Below, in pieces: positions 10,423 through 25,300 of a stretch of DNA of 64,000 bases. Origin of the DNA: Cordilura impudica (lineage: Eukaryota > Arthropoda > Insecta > Diptera > Scathophagidae); the NCBI GenBank assembly GCA_963682025.1, contig OY821521.1, positions 52,304,516-52,368,515 of the forward strand, read 5' to 3'. The position numbers were made by a program, and so were the translations under genes. Position 1 is the first letter of the stretch; every line of letters begins with the position of its first letter. Under the pieces are notes generated by a model. It was not told the origin of the DNA. It ran no database searches and saw nothing but the letters and a program-made list of their open reading frames with translations.

Positions 10423-11588
10423 TCTATAATATTAATATGCTATGCGATTTTTTGTTACCGATGTTTTGTTCTACCGTTTTATCCCGATTTTGACCAAGCG
10501 TTTATTATTTGAAAGGTATTTCTTTTTAGCTGTTCACCAGATTTACAGATTTTTAAATTTTTTCCTTTATTTTCAGTAAATTGCATTTAAAATCGATACT
10601 AACACATACATAAAATTATACATATTCTATGTGTGCGTTTATTAAATTTGTTAATATGTTTTTTAGTGAGTTTGTTATCTTTATTCACAATAATAATAAA
10701 CAACAAGTAAAAAAATTATAGTCGGTCTTGACCGACCATATGATACCCTATACCATGGTTTAGAGACCCTATCTTTCGGTCCAACTAATTCGATATAGAA
10801 AATAAGCATAAACCACATTTGAGTGGCATTGTTATTAAATTTTTTGCTGCAAATATGAACAAGTTTATATCGGGTGCTATATTTATATGGGGATTAGGTC
10901 GAGAAATAGACCGATCTTGACCATATTTGGTAAAGTCACTTATATTTTGCAAAATATATACAAACCAAATTTGAGAAAAATCTGTGCAATATTTTTGTTT
11001 TTTGATAGATTTAAGTGAAGATCGGGAAGCAGCTTATATGGGACATATGACTAAGAATTGTCCTATAGGGATTATTTTTGGACTACTGATTAGTGGATAT
11101 AATAAACACATACAAACCCAATTTGACTGAGATCTATATTATAATTTGGATCTTATGGCACTTCATGTCGGTTTCATAGGGGTCATTTGTATGGGGGCTA
11201 GGTCTGAACATGGACCGCTTCTCACCAATTTCAATAGCATTCATCCTATGGCCGATAAAAGCTTATATACCAAATTTCATCAAAATATATTCATATTTGC
11301 TACCTGAAGTTTGATTACAAGGTTTACATGGACACACAGACGGACGGACGGAAGGACGGACGGACATCGTTAAATCGAATCTGTTAGTGATTCTGATTCG
11401 ATCGGTATAATAAAAGATGGGTCTAGGTCAAATATTTTTGGTAGTTACAAACAGCAGCACAAAGTCATTATACCCAAACAACATAGTGGTATAGGGTATA
11501 AAAAAAGTGTTGGTGTGTAAATTAGCTAAGATGAAAAATAAAATTGCATAGAAATTGCACTCGAATTTCGAGCGCTGGAATCTGCTAG
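10423..11588 (+). mobile_element. Helitron A interrupted by a GTCY element
   Basis: Starts TCTATAATATTAATATGC after A and ends CTGGAATCTGCTAG before T. The family sequence is continuous up to about 10703 (CAATAATAATAAA) and resumes at about 11504 (AAGTGTTGGTGTG), with an ~800-bp GTCY element between. The Helitron is therefore older than that insertion. Confidence 0.8.
10704..11503 (+). mobile_element. GTCY element nested in Helitron A
   Basis: Begins AAGTAAAAAAATTATAGTCG with a slightly decayed palindrome, carries GACGGACGGACGGAAGGACG near 11338, and ends GTGGTATAGGGTATA. It is essentially full length and shows both ends of the family. Confidence 0.8.
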
Positions 11589-12500
11589 TCTATATAAATA
11601 AATTATTATTACAATAAATAATTAAGTTTTTCTGATTTACTTAAAAATAAATTTCAATTAAGACTGCAAATAAGATAAGCGTTTTTACATCCTAAGGTCT
11701 AATAACCACTCTGTGCTCTGAGTACAATCTTCAAAGCAGATGTGTTTATCTAACCCACAAACCTAGCGCTAACAAATGGCCCTCAAAGTTGGAGTTATAT
11801 ATATTACGATAAGATCCAGATCAACCATAATATCCCATAAACAACTTCTAAAGGTAGTAATTTAAAATTATTATGAATTAGTAAGAAGTTTATTCGCGAA
11901 CGGATCTAAACATGCTGGTTGAAGTTGTTAATGGACATAGAAAAGGGATAAAATGTTTTTAAATTTTCATGTTATTTTAATAGCATTTGATGTATCTTGA
12001 TCAAATTTGGTTATTAGTACCATTAATTATATCCCATGAAAACTTTAACACATCTTAAGGCTACAAATATATGAAAATATAATTTTAAATTAATTTAAGC
12101 TAATAAGATTTTAGTGTATTAAAAATTTAAAGTGTTTAAAATTAATAAATGATCACACATTTATTTTAGTTTCTAAATCTTAGACACGTGCTAAGTTTTT
12201 CTAATGAATTCTTAAAAATATTTAAATATTTTACTTTTATCTAACGTCATCTTGTAAAACAATTTAGTTTGTCCTTGGCGCCGTCTATTAATTTTTTATT
12301 GACTTTTTACAAATATTTTTGGATATCTTAAAAGTGTGTCGCAATGTTACAGTGAAAACACTTTTTAATCTCGATCAAAGTGAGATTTTAAAATGCTGTT
12401 AATATGACAACAAATGACAACTAAACATAAATCAAAAGGGCAAAAGAGTGCTTAAAGAAAAACAACAAAGAAAAACAAAAAAGCAAGAGTAAGCCTCAAG
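11589..12500. other. Nidogen upstream region, no transposon recognised
   Basis: There is no reading frame, repeat end or transposase motif. It is one of few long element-free stretches in the window and lies directly upstream of exon 1, so it may hold enhancer or promoter sequence (inference from position only). Confidence 0.4.
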
Positions 12501-12520
12501 CAAAGTCATAGTGATATTTC

Positions 12521-12760
12521 ACTCCCTCTTTCTCTCTCTCTCTCTCGTTTTCGCTCTGTTTTTCTATAAAGCACTTTAACAATTAAATTAAACACAATCA
12601 TTATCATCTTTGATATGAGAAGAGAGCTTTTTTAAGATTTCAATTTTCATTAAAATTTTCACTCTCACTTTTCTGTTAATCTTTATTTTCAATATTTTCA
12701 ATTTCATTCAGCACGTTTGGTGTTGTAGAGGATTACCATATTCATAAGATCTATCAGTTG
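12521..12760 (+). promoter_or_regulatory. Candidate nidogen core promoter
   Basis: A (CT)n/GAGA-type tract spans about 12521-12546, TATAAA is at 12565-12570, and an initiator-like TCAGTT is at 12754-12759, within ATCAGTTGTTCAAGTGTA. The start codon is at 13081 with no clear splice site between, so the 5' leader would be about 320 bases if TCAGTT is the start, or longer if TATAAA is used. No experimental start site is known to me. Confidence 0.35.
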
Positions 12761-13080
12761 TTCAAGTGTAGCAAAAGCGTACAGTACGCTGACCGGACTA
12801 ACCGTCCGCTTAACAAAAAAAAAATATAAAAGACTCGTGTTAAAAAAAGAAAAGATCATAAAAAATATATTTTTAAATATATATAAAAATATTTTATACA
12901 GTGAAGTTATTTTTAAAAACCACTTCAATATACACATAGAATAATTTCCATTTTATAAAATAAAAAAAATCTTAAATAATGCAGTGAATTTGTGAAACAG
13001 TTCTTTTTTTATACAAAAATAATTAAATATTATATACAATTTAAATTAACAAAAAATTTCCAAATAAAAATCAGCACAGC

Positions 13081-13320
13081 ATGTTGAATTTAAATATGAT
13101 ATCCTTTACACAATATTTGTGTTTTACGTCGCTAATACTTTTGTACATCATCTCCTGTGCATCTGGCCATATTTTGGATAGTTTACATTTAGATGAATTA
13201 TATTATCCTGCCAGTGAAGAGTATCCTGAATCAACTTTACCACATGGTGATAGTGAATTTTTGGTGTGGCATTTGGAAAATCCCATCAACTTTTATAGTG
13301 AGAAATATGATCAAATATAT
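13081..13320 (+). CDS. Ndg: Nidogen exon 1: signal peptide and NIDO lead-in
   Basis: Residues 1-80, ending EKYDQIY before GTAAGT (phase 0). The hydrophobic run [15 protein letters not shown] followed by ASG is a good signal peptide with cleavage expected near residue 29. ATG 13081 is the first in-frame start. The tail DQIY joins exon 2 INTNG, the usual nidogen wording. Confidence 0.93.
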
Positions 13321-16300
13321 GTAAGTAGAATATATTTTATCTTAATGTAATTATTCTTAGTCTAGATTTATCTAGCCCTGTCTCCAAATCGTTTTTCTTC
13401 GTAAATTAAAAACTTAAAATACATTTTTTCAATTATAAATTATTAAATTTACCGATTTATCTATAATATTAATAGACTAGGCGATTTTTTGTTACCGATA
13501 TTTTGTTCTACCATTTTATCCCGATTTTGATCAAACAGATATTATTTGAAAGGTATTTCTTTTTAGCTGTTTAACAGATTTACAGATTTTAAAATTTTTT
13601 CCTTTAATTTGAGTAAATTGCGTTTAAAGTTGCTACTAACACATACATAAAATTATGCATATGCTATGTGTGTGTTTATTAAATTTGTTAATGTGTTTGG
13701 TAATGAGTTTGTTATCTTCATTCACAATAATAATAAACCAAAAAGTGTTGGTTTGTGAATTGGCTAAGTTGAAAAATAGAGTTGCCTAAAAATTGCACTC
13801 GAATTTCGAGCGCTGGAATCTGCTAGTTGTGTTTAAATTTCTTTTTTTGGTTTCAAATGAACTACTCAATCAATGAATTCTGTGGACATATTTTGTTGAG
13901 TCAGAAATAACATTATTATTAATTTAATTTGTATACTGTACAATTAGCCCACTCATATAAAATATATTAAGATATCCCGATAATTTTTAAAATATGAACC
14001 GATTTTTCTTTGGCATTTTTTTTTTCACAGCCATAATGTACAAAAATGTGTTTATTAATAAACAATGTTTATAAAAATAATCTAAATACTTCAACCAAAC
14101 TTGGATACTACTATAAACTAATTTTATTGGTAATAACGGCGAAAGTGAAATAATGAAAAGACTTGTTATTTGGTTTTTGTTTTAATATATGTACATATCG
14201 TCCTGCCAACTCAAATTAGAAAGTTTTGAGATATTACGGTTTAAAATTTATTCGTTCAGTATAATTTGTTCAGTGTAATATAAGAATATGTATTGTAATT
14301 ACACTGGAAGCAGTAAAATTTTCCTCTGATTCTTTGAGTCTCTTCTATTCCAATAGAGCAGTTTTCGGAAAAGTGTAACATTTTGAGTTGTTACAGTATT
14401 GCACTGGCAAGACGATATATTAAGCTATCAAAAACATAAAACAAAATTAAAATTAAACGGAAAAAAAAAATGGAATTAGTAATTTAAGTTATTCACCCCT
14501 GTTCTTGAAACCACTATCACAAAATGAAAAAATTCTTAAATCTACGAGTTTTTTGCTGTTCTCTAATTTCAATAAGAATATTTTTTTCTCGTTTTAATTC
14601 ACATAGAAAAGGCTTTGTGAAATCAAAACAAATGCCCTTTTTTTCTACTAAGCAGGTCTTAAGAGATAAAAAAACTTATTGATATTTAAACTCTAACATG
14701 TTTTTTATTGAACCTTGTTATTATTTTAAAAAATTAGACATTAATTTGCGCTGATGACATTGATTTGCGACGATGCTGTTCTATAACTAAAATAAAAACT
14801 TTTTATTTACACAATCTATTTTCCATTATAATTTTTTCAATTATATATTCTTTATGCACTAATTATTGCAAATAAAGGAATTAAAAAATTTTTTTTCATC
14901 AAATCACATATTTTTATTTTTTTGCATATGTTCGAAACAGTAGTGATGCCAGTCAAATCCAATTTATTTGAATATCGAAATTTTTTTGGTGATGCCTAAC
15001 TATTTAAAAATAGAAAAGTAGTTTTTAATTGAATGAAATTGAAGAACAAAAACAATTAAATGAACAAATAAGTTGTTATTTTAAAAGAAAATATTTTTCT
15101 GTATACTTTTTCTATAAACCTAAGAAAAAACATGCACAAAATACTTAAAAGTTTTTTGTGAAACTGAATAAAGAACCATATGGCACCTCGGTTTCTAGAT
15201 AACATATGTTCTTAACTCAAACATATGTTTCCATTAAATAAATAAAAAAAATGGTTTCAAGAAACCCAAATTTTCAATTTCATGTGATTTTAAATTCACT
15301 CTTATTCAAATAACAACGTTTCAAGAACAGGGCTGATTATCTGCAAGAAATTAATATTTTATATGCACCCCGTTGTTCTTGGGGATGGATTCGACTAATT
15401 TTTGGGAATTGTCTGGCGGTTTTTCGCATTCTAGCAGTAGGACCTTTAGTCAGCTTGGCTGTAAACCATGTGTGCCAACCATTTTGTTGAGATAATCCCA
15501 CAAATTTTCTATGCGATTTATGTAAGGGCTCTGGGATGGTGTTTCCAAGACGTGGGGGACGTTATACTAGGTCGAAAAATGGACCGATACTGACCATATT
15601 TGGTAAAGTCACTTATTTTTTTGCAAAAACCTATACAAATCAAATTTTAGAAAAATCTGTTAAATATTTTTGTTTTTTTTGATAGATTTAAGTAAATATC
15701 GGGAAGCAGCTTTATATGGGGGCTATAACAAAGAATTGCCATATGGGGTTTATTTATGGAAAAATGATAAATGGATATAATAAACACACAAAACCCAATT
15801 TGACCGAGATCTATATGTTAATTTGAATTGGCTAAGTTGAGAAATAAAATTGCGTAGAAATTGCACTCGAATTTCGAGCGCTGGAATCTGCTAGTATAAA
15901 ATTAATGTGGTTATTAAATTCCCAAAAATATTTCTACTGAAATTAATTCACTTTAAACGTAAAAAAATTTATATTTTATATATAAACATGAGGAAGAATA
16001 GGATATGTTTTTATTTGAAAATGAACAGTTACAATAAAGTTTTTCAGGTGTTTTATAAGTTTTGTTGATATGTACATGCATCGAATACAAGCGCCTTTTA
16101 GCGTTTTGTAGCGCTTTTCGTTTCATTTTAGTTTACCGACTTTTGGCGCAATTTAAGGCACTGTTTTGTGATTCATTCTTGAAGTAAGTTGGCATCGCTG
16201 CATTAAATATTTTTAGGCTTTTTATTTGTCTTGGCGCTTCATATAACGTATCTATGTTCATAATTATAACTATACCTATCGATTTCTTGCTTTGAATAAA

Positions 16301-19300
16301 TTCTACAGTTAGATTTAAATAAATTCATTCAAAGGAAGTCCCAGTTTTAATTAGGTCTGCTTGAAAATACACAAACAATATTTTGTCGTTAAAAATAACT
16401 GAAAATATATATTAAAATATTTACATTTGAAAAGGTCTTGGATCCAACTTTGTTGGGGCGAAAACCGGGCATAAAAAATAAGCATAAAACAAATTTTAGT
16501 GCTATTATCTTTTATTATATATTAATACGTGAAGGTAAATTTTTAGTTCCCTTTTTCAGCAATATGCGGGCACGGAGGAGTGTGAAAATTGGCATAGTTA
16601 TAGTTCATATGGAGGAGAAGCTGAGAATGATAAAATTTGTGTTAAATCTGTCTTAAAAATATATTAAATTAAATAAAATAAAATATTTATAATAATTCGT
16701 TACACCCTGTTAAGGCGAATGATATAAATTATATATCAGACGCTCTGTGTTGAATTGTGAATTGCTAAAATTGAGTAACATACCTTTAGGCTCATTTAAG
16801 TACTTATAAATTTTTTATATAGGTATATAGATTAAAAAAACATTGGAAGACAAAAATTGAATGAAAAAATAATATTTCATAGAATTTGCACTCGAATTTC
16901 GAGTGCTGGCCTATACTAGTTGTTATTAATTTGTGGTGTGCAGATATGATAAAGTGCATAACTGATATTATATTTATATGGGAAAAAGTAAAAAAATTGA
17001 CCGATCATGACCATATTTATCAAAAAGATTTATAAACCAAATTTGAAACAAGTAAGAATACCATATAGTCGGTCTAGATCAACTATAGATACGATACACT
17101 ATACTATGCGTTTAGAGAAAGGGTCTTAGGTCTAACTACATTTTTATGGGACTAAAAAGACACTTATTTTTTGCAAAAACATATACTAACTAAATTTTTG
17201 GCAAAATCTGTACAATATTTGTTTTTTGATAGATTTAAGTGAAGATCGGGAATCAGCTTTATATGGTGGCTATAACTAAGTATTGTTCTGCAGGTTTTTT
17301 TTTTGCACTGAGATCTACATATATGATAATTTGATCCTTAGCGCAATTTAAGTCTCTCTCATAGGGATCATTTGTATGGCGTCAAGGTCTGAATATGTAC
17401 CGATTTTCAACAGTTTCGAAAAAAGAGTAGAGTAGAGTAGAGTTCGTCCTATGGCCGATAAAAGCTTATAAACCAAATTTTACTAAAATGTATTAATATT
17501 TTAATGGACACATAATCTGACAGATGGACGGACGGACTACGCTAAATCGACTCTGAAAGTGATTCTGAATCGATCGGAAAAATAAATGATGGGTTTAGAT
17601 CATAAATTTTCGGTAGTTTACAAACGTCATACTGGTATAGGTAATAAAAAAAATTTGTTTTTAGATATATTTAAGTGAAGATGGGGAATCAGCTTTATAT
17701 GGGGACTATGCTCAAAAATGGTCCTACGAGATTTATTTTTGGACCACTTATTAATGGGTATAATAGATAAACAAAAATATATTAGTTGGTCTGATAGAGG
17801 TTACTTGTATGAGGGCTAGGTCTGAAAATGCACAGATTTTCATATTAGCGACCTGTTCGATTACAAGATTTACTTGGACACACAGACGGGCGGAAGGACA
17901 GACAGACGGATCGATGGACGGATATCGCTAATCGACTCAGAAAGTAATTATGAATAATAGTGGTATATGGTACAAAAACCAGACTATTACATTTTCAGTT
18001 GAATCAAAAATTTTTTCATTTATTTATAGAGAACAAAACAATTGAGTTAAAATCAGAGTTCAGAAAAAAAAAAAATACACACTGAATAAAAAACTCGTAC
18101 ATACATATATGTACACAAACATATCTCAGACCAACAAACACATATTTTTATTTTCATATCAATTATGTGTGTTTCTAAATTTTGTACGATGCCGAACATT
18201 TTTCTATCACGTATTTTTTGTTTCGAACACACATAAACCACACAGATTCGAGTGTAGCTTTATTATAAGTTAATTTTCTTGCACGTGTACTGCTATAAAA
18301 CAGAACATGTTCTTGAATGCGTACATCTAAAAATTAAAACATTATCCACTCACGATCGGAAAAAAACGAAATTAAGTCATAAACAACATATAAAATTTTT
18401 CTGTTTTCTATTTTATTACCATGAAAAAATAAAAAAATAAAAAATAAATATATATAAATATATTATATTTATATAAATATAGTATAGTATATATAAATAT
18501 ATTATATTTATTTTTTATTTTTTTATTTTAATTATCTTTATTTTTATAACTGCTAATGAATTATTTTATATTTTTTTAATAAATTAGGTTGAAACAATTG
18601 TTTTCGTTATTATAGATGTACGCGTTCAAGAACATGTTCTGTTTTTTTTAGCAGTACACGTGCAAGAAAACGAACTTAAAATAAAGTTACACTCGAATTA
18701 TGTGTATTCGAAACAAAAAATACATGATAGAAAAATGTGCGTGTAGATAACCAAATAGTAAAACGAAACACTGTCATGATTGGGTTTGCTACCGTACAAA
18801 ATTTAGAAACACACATAATCGATATGAAAATAAAAATATGTGTTGGCTGCTTTAGAACAGAACATTCTGTATTTCATGTGTGTATTTTCCGAACCTTGGT
18901 TAAAACAAATCGTTTGTATTGACTGACAAAACTTAAACCATAAAACAGTAAAAATAAACGATACGTAATTTCTTAAAACTATATATTTTTTAAATCAAGG
19001 ACTCAACAATGTTGTAGCAACATGTTGCTTAAATCATCATTGAAATTCACATACATAACTTGAATTGATATAAAATTGTATTTAAACAAATATTTTTAGA
19101 CAAAAGAATAAATAAGAATATTTTTGAAATTGAAAGCGGAAAATACAAAATTAAAAATTTTAAATAACTGGAATAAACAATCGACACTGAAAAAACTAAA
19201 GTAAAAATGTGGAATAATTTGTTTTGATAACTGTTGAGACAGGTAAAATAAATATTTCTTCGGAAGACAACCGAATTTTCATTTGAAATTTACTATACTG

Positions 19301-22300
19301 AACTATTTGATTTAATTGAAACCGAATTGTCATTTGAAATTTACTATACTGAACTATTTGATTGAACTACAAATTGTTACCGTAATAACTGCATAAATAT
19401 ACTAGATGCTTCTAGATTTATACATTTTTAAGGTACTGCTAGTTATAATTTCATACCGTAGTAATTATTCAAGATTAAAACGTGAATAAGATAATACATT
19501 ATATTTTTATAATTAAATTTTTAAATGATTATTTTTAATTCTATAAGTACAACTCGTGTAAGTAAGACTATTGTTGTTAAAAGTGAAAATATCAGTATCA
19601 GTAAAACAATATTGAATTGAATGGCATCGATTGTCTTATCACAGTCGTAGCTGCGGCGGCTCCAACAATGTGTTACAATTGTAAACATATCAAAATATTT
19701 GCATACACTTTATTGAAAAAAATTTAAATTGTGGGATAAGGGTAAACAAAAGCAAGTAAAAGTTGGTCTAGGTCGACAATTCTATACCTTGAGGTGAAAA
19801 GGGTTCTTGGTATACAACTAGTCAGATCGCAATCAAATTCAAAAGCGATTTCCGATGAGCTGGTTAAAGCCATATTTGGTAGCACAATAGACTCAGAATA
19901 TGATTCTGGATCGATCAGTATAATAAAACGTTTAGGTTATTGATTTTAATGATTACTAAAAGTTAATTTAATATGAGACTTAGGTTTGACATAACCCTTG
20001 TTTAGTATATTAATAATTGAAAAAGATACCATACCCTGTAGTGGAACAGCGTGTAGGGTAAAGAAAACCAAAAATCACGTGCTGTTTTGTAAAAATATTT
20101 CTGATTTGAAAAATTTCTTAATCACAAATCTTTTTATTAAAAGAAAATATATAAAAGTTTTAGAAAACAAAAACAATGTTGTTTGCTCTAATTTATAGTG
20201 CATTGGACCTAATGCATTTTGCTTGTATTTACAAGATGAATATTGTATATTGTATTTCATTTATAAAAATAAACATTTGTTTATAAAACAAAAATTTAGA
20301 TTAGTGGATTATTTGGAAAAAGTAGAACAGAATTGTGCGTAAACAAAACAAATGTGTAACGATACTTTATGAAAAACATCAATAAAAACTAGCAAGGAAG
20401 TTAATATCGGTGTAGGGCGACTTACGAAGACCCTCCACCTGCTATTCATGTCTTAAGATAGATTTGTATTGGGATTATATGGGCACAAGTTCATTAAATA
20501 GATTTGGCTTATGTTTTTTCTGGTTGAATGTAGAAAAACAGTTTAAATTGCAAGTCACAGTAGCTAATTTAACAGCGCCTCTAGTGTCAAAATTACATAT
20601 GTTTTTGAAACAGGTATACCGTTATTTCAATTGTTTCGAATTAAGTAAAAAGTAGATCCATGAAAAAATTATTCTCAAATTGTAAAAAGTACAGCTCCAT
20701 AAAATATTTGCTCACATATTTTTTTAAAATAAAAATGTATTTTTTAACGATTACTAATTCATATGTTTATGTTATGACAAGTCTCTTCTACAAATTAAAG
20801 TAAAAAGAAATAACAAAACTTGGAACGAAAACATCTATGTGTAAGTATATATGTATGTATGAATGTATATTCCATATGGACTACAAAATGGCTGGAAAAA
20901 TTTTAATGAACTTTTCAGGGAATCTTCAGAATAGCCTGGCGGGCGACACTGTGAAATTTGATTTTTGATTTTTGGTCTGTGCGTAGAGGGGCGTGGCAAA
21001 ATCTAATTTTTATATTGTTCCACTAATGGCATCTATTATATAGAAATGGATGGACCAATTTTAATAAGTTTTTCAGGGAATCTTCAGAATAGCCTGGCGG
21101 GTGACACTGTGAAATCTGTACCACTAATGGCATCTACATATATTAAAATGGATGGACCGCTTTTAATGGCATTTTCAGAATAGCCTGGCTGGTGACACTG
21201 TGTATTAAAATTTGGATGTAATATAAAAACAAGTAAGAAAATTATAGTCGGTCTAGACCGACTATACGATACCCTATACCATGGTTTAGATATCCTATCT
21301 CTTCGGTCCAACTAATTGGATACAGAAAGTAAGCATAAACCAAATTTGAGTGGCATTGCTATTAATTTTTTTGGATGAAGATATGAAAAAGTTTATATGC
21401 GGATTAGGTAATAAAATGGACCGATCCTGACCATGTTTGGTAAAGTCACTTATATTTTGAAATAATATATACAAATCAAATTTGAGAAAAATCTGTGCAA
21501 TATTTTTGTTTTTTGATGGATTTAAGTGATGATCAGGAAGCAGCTCTATATGGGGCCTATGACTAAGAATTGTCGTATAGGGATTATTTTTGGACTACTG
21601 ATTAATGTATATAATAAACACATACAAACCCAATTTGTCTAATATGGCGTTCACACTTAAGTGTTTAGCGAAGTGTTTAGTGTTTATGCGATAAACAAGT
21701 CAAATTGAGATGTTTTCTCATACATTTTTTCGTTTGGCTAAACATCTCAATTGAGATGTTTAAATCTTAAACACCTCAAAAACCGAAAATATGACAGAGT
21801 TGTATTTAACTTTGCGCATGTTCAGTGCAATATTTCTCATTTTTGCCAAGTTGGCATCCTTGTTTTTTAACGTTACTATTAAAGTGGAATTACAATCAAA
21901 AAAATACAATACAAATTACAATACAAAAATTAAAATAACGCATCTATATTGATAATTTCATCATTAATATAATTTATGTAGTTGGCCGCCAATTTAATGA
22001 TATTATTTTTATCAATTTTCAAAATTTTATAACTTTTCAATTGTTTTTTATTTTTGAAACAGCTGTTCAATCTGCTGAAATGTTTAACTTAAACACAGTA
22101 AATCAAGTGTGAACGACTGTGTTTTGTTTTGCAAAACATGAGCTAAAACACCTCAAAATATCGAAGTGTGAACACCATATAAGATCAATATGATAATTAG
22201 GATCTTATAGCAATTTATGTCGATTTCATAGGGGTCCTTTGTACGGGGACTAGGTCTGAACATCCTATGGCCGATAAAAGTTTATATAGCAAATTTCGTC

Positions 22301-25300
22301 AAAATTTATTCATATTTGCGACCTGTAGTTTGATTACAAGGTTTACATGGACACACAGACGGACGGACAGACGGACATCGCTAAATTGACTCAGAAAGTG
22401 ATTCTGGTCAAATATTTTTGGTAGTTATAAGCAGCAGCTCATAGTGGTATAGGGTATAACAAGATGTTTTATTACGGCCAGCAACGCGGACTGGGCCCAG
22501 GTAGTAAGTTATAGAAGATAAGAAATTTCGCTCATGTAAAGAAAAATAAAAACAAAACATTTCGTGTTTTAAATTATTACTTTTTTGGCCCTGAGTTTCA
22601 TTGATGCACTTCACTCAGGCGTATTGACACTGAATCCACAAGTTTTGATGTAATATCTGCAAATATTTTCTCTCACTCTGATATCAACACCGTTTTCAGG
22701 TCTGATTTGCTGCTAATATTATATGTTCTTATATATTTCCAAAGAAGATTCCCTAAGCTTTCATGGGGATTGATATCAGGAGATTGTGGCGGTGTTTCAA
22801 CTCACTTTGGAACATTATGAAATGCCACAATTTAGTATTTCATACACTAATTTTGAGATCATTATTAAAAATACAATTATTATATGTATAAGACCTTTTT
22901 CCTCCATAAAGCATATATTTTTCATTCTTATAACAACACGAGACGATATAGCGATATACGTCTGTCCGTCTGTCTGTCTGTTGGAATCACGCTCATTCAG
23001 AAAATAAATCATTTACCTCGATAAAGTTAAAACAGTATTATTTGCCATTATTTCAAGCAGGTTCTTACTAAAATTGGGGTAAATCGGGCATCCTCGTACC
23101 AAGAGACAGCCTAAAATGTAGAGATACCTCTAAAAAATTTAATATAAAAAAGTAAAATTAGTGCAAAATCTTTATACGTAACAGAACATGTGCGTATTGA
23201 TATTTATCAGCGATGCATACATACTTATTTTTTGCTTGTCCTTTTGGTTTTTTTGTACATGTGAACGATTGGTTTATCGATGAGGGTAAGATAATAAGAT
23301 GGTTAAGTGTAATTATATATATCTGTGGCAATAAATAATAATGGCTTAAGTCGAAATTTCGTGTTTTAAGATAAAATAAATTGTGTTCGGTTTTTATATA
23401 AAATTTTTAGCCACAGAAAAAGATGCACATTTATTTAGAACAAAACTGTTCATTTTATAAAAAAAAAAAAACGTGTTATTAGTAAATATTCGTTGTTTTT
23501 TAGTTAAGATGTTATGAAAAAATCCATTTCCAGAAAAATAAAAACTAAAGTGAACTTAAGCTACTATATTGAAATGCAAAGTAATTTTTATTGCTAGTAA
23601 GTCGAGATAAGTGCTTTAGGTTAAATTGAAAAATGCAGAAAACCTGTTAGTTATTGAAATTAAGTGTATTGAAGCTTTAATGCTAAAACATTTTAATATT
23701 GATGTAGCTACCTTAAAAAAAATTAAGTTGAGTTAAGATGTTATGGCTTATGTATTATTTTCCACAAAGACTTAAGTTAAAATATAAATGCGTATAGTTT
23801 TATTAATAATAACATTTTATACTTGAAATTTAGCTGAGTGATAGATCTTGAAGAGGAGAATAAGAATATGTAATAAAATGAAAAACACTTATGTCAACTT
23901 AAGCCATTATTTTTTTGTTTGTTAGATTTATCGTCATTTTTCAGACATATTGCAATTACTACTGTAATTAATATGCAATTTTTAATTTTGTTTAAATGGT
24001 GCGTGGTAAAGAAGAAGAAAGCATATATTTCAAAAATTCATAACTGCACTGTATTCTTAATCGGACCGGCATTTCAGCCTTCATCAGCGATTTATTGAAC
24101 ATTGTGATAATTGTTATGTTTTAATTGAATAGGTTGTTTCTATATGAAAATTTTTTCTACTTAGGGCGGCCGTGAGGTTTTGAACCGTGAACCTTTACAT
24201 ACACTCGTACTTGCACTTTTTGGTCAGCGCTTTAACACACTCACCTAAAGTCAGGCCTACGAGCAGTGTGGTTAGTTTTCAGTTTTCGTACCATACAGCT
24301 TTACTTTGTATTAATTTCAGAAGATACAACTCTGTCCAAACAAACAATCGTTATTTTTGAATTTTGAATATTTTTTGCATTTATACTTCTAATTTCCACT
24401 ATTCTCAGTTTTCGTAAGAGTTGTCATATGTGATGTACGGTTTTTGTACATACCTACATATGCACTTTACATATATTTGAGATGACGCTTTGAAGCGAAG
24501 AAAAATTTTTTTGTTTGTTGGATTTATCGTCATTTTTCAGACATATTGCAATTACTACTGTAATTAATATGCAATCTTTAATTATTATTTATTGCCACAG
24601 ATATGTACTAGCAGATTCCAGCGCTCGCAATTCGAGTGCAATTTCTAGGCAACTTTATTTTTCAACTTAGCCAATTCACAAACCAACACTTTTTTGGTTT
24701 ATTATTATTGTGAATGAAGAAAACAAACTCATTTACAAGCACATTAACAAATTTAATAAGCATACGTATAATTTTATGTATGTGTTAGTAGCAACTTTAA
24801 ATGCAATTTACTCAAAATAAAGAAAAAAAATAAAAATCTGTAAATCTGGTGAACAGCTAAAAAGAATTCCTTTCAAATAATATACGTTTGGTCAAAATCT
24901 GGATAAAATGATAGAACAAAACATCGGTAACAAGAAATCGCCTAGCCTATTAATATTAAAGATTTACATTTATGCTTATAATATTGTGTTTTGAACACGG
25001 GTGGAGGGTATCGAAGACTTGTTACAGCCGAATTTAACACTCTTACACATAGGAAAAAAAAATTCGGCAACTGAATTGTTTTAAAGGTGAACAAGGTGAT
25101 GGTATCAACAGAAATTTAATAGAATATATGCATTTTCTATCAAAATATTTATTGACCAAGACAACAAAATTGTAATCATAATCAACGCAAAATTCGGTTA
25201 CTAACTTCATCGCAATTCGGTTGGCAACTAATTCGGTAATCGCTGTGAATCTAATTGCTGTGTGTACTTGTTTTTATACCCTATACCACTATGTGGGTTG

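Noticed and set aside
12704..12937. Minus-strand frame over the nidogen leader
   Set aside because: Low-complexity Phe/Ile-rich, opposite the presumed 5' untranslated region, with no support.
18053..18922. Two frames sharing [22 protein letters not shown] wording
   Set aside because: They are the two inverted arms of one foldback element read from opposite strands, not a duplicated gene.
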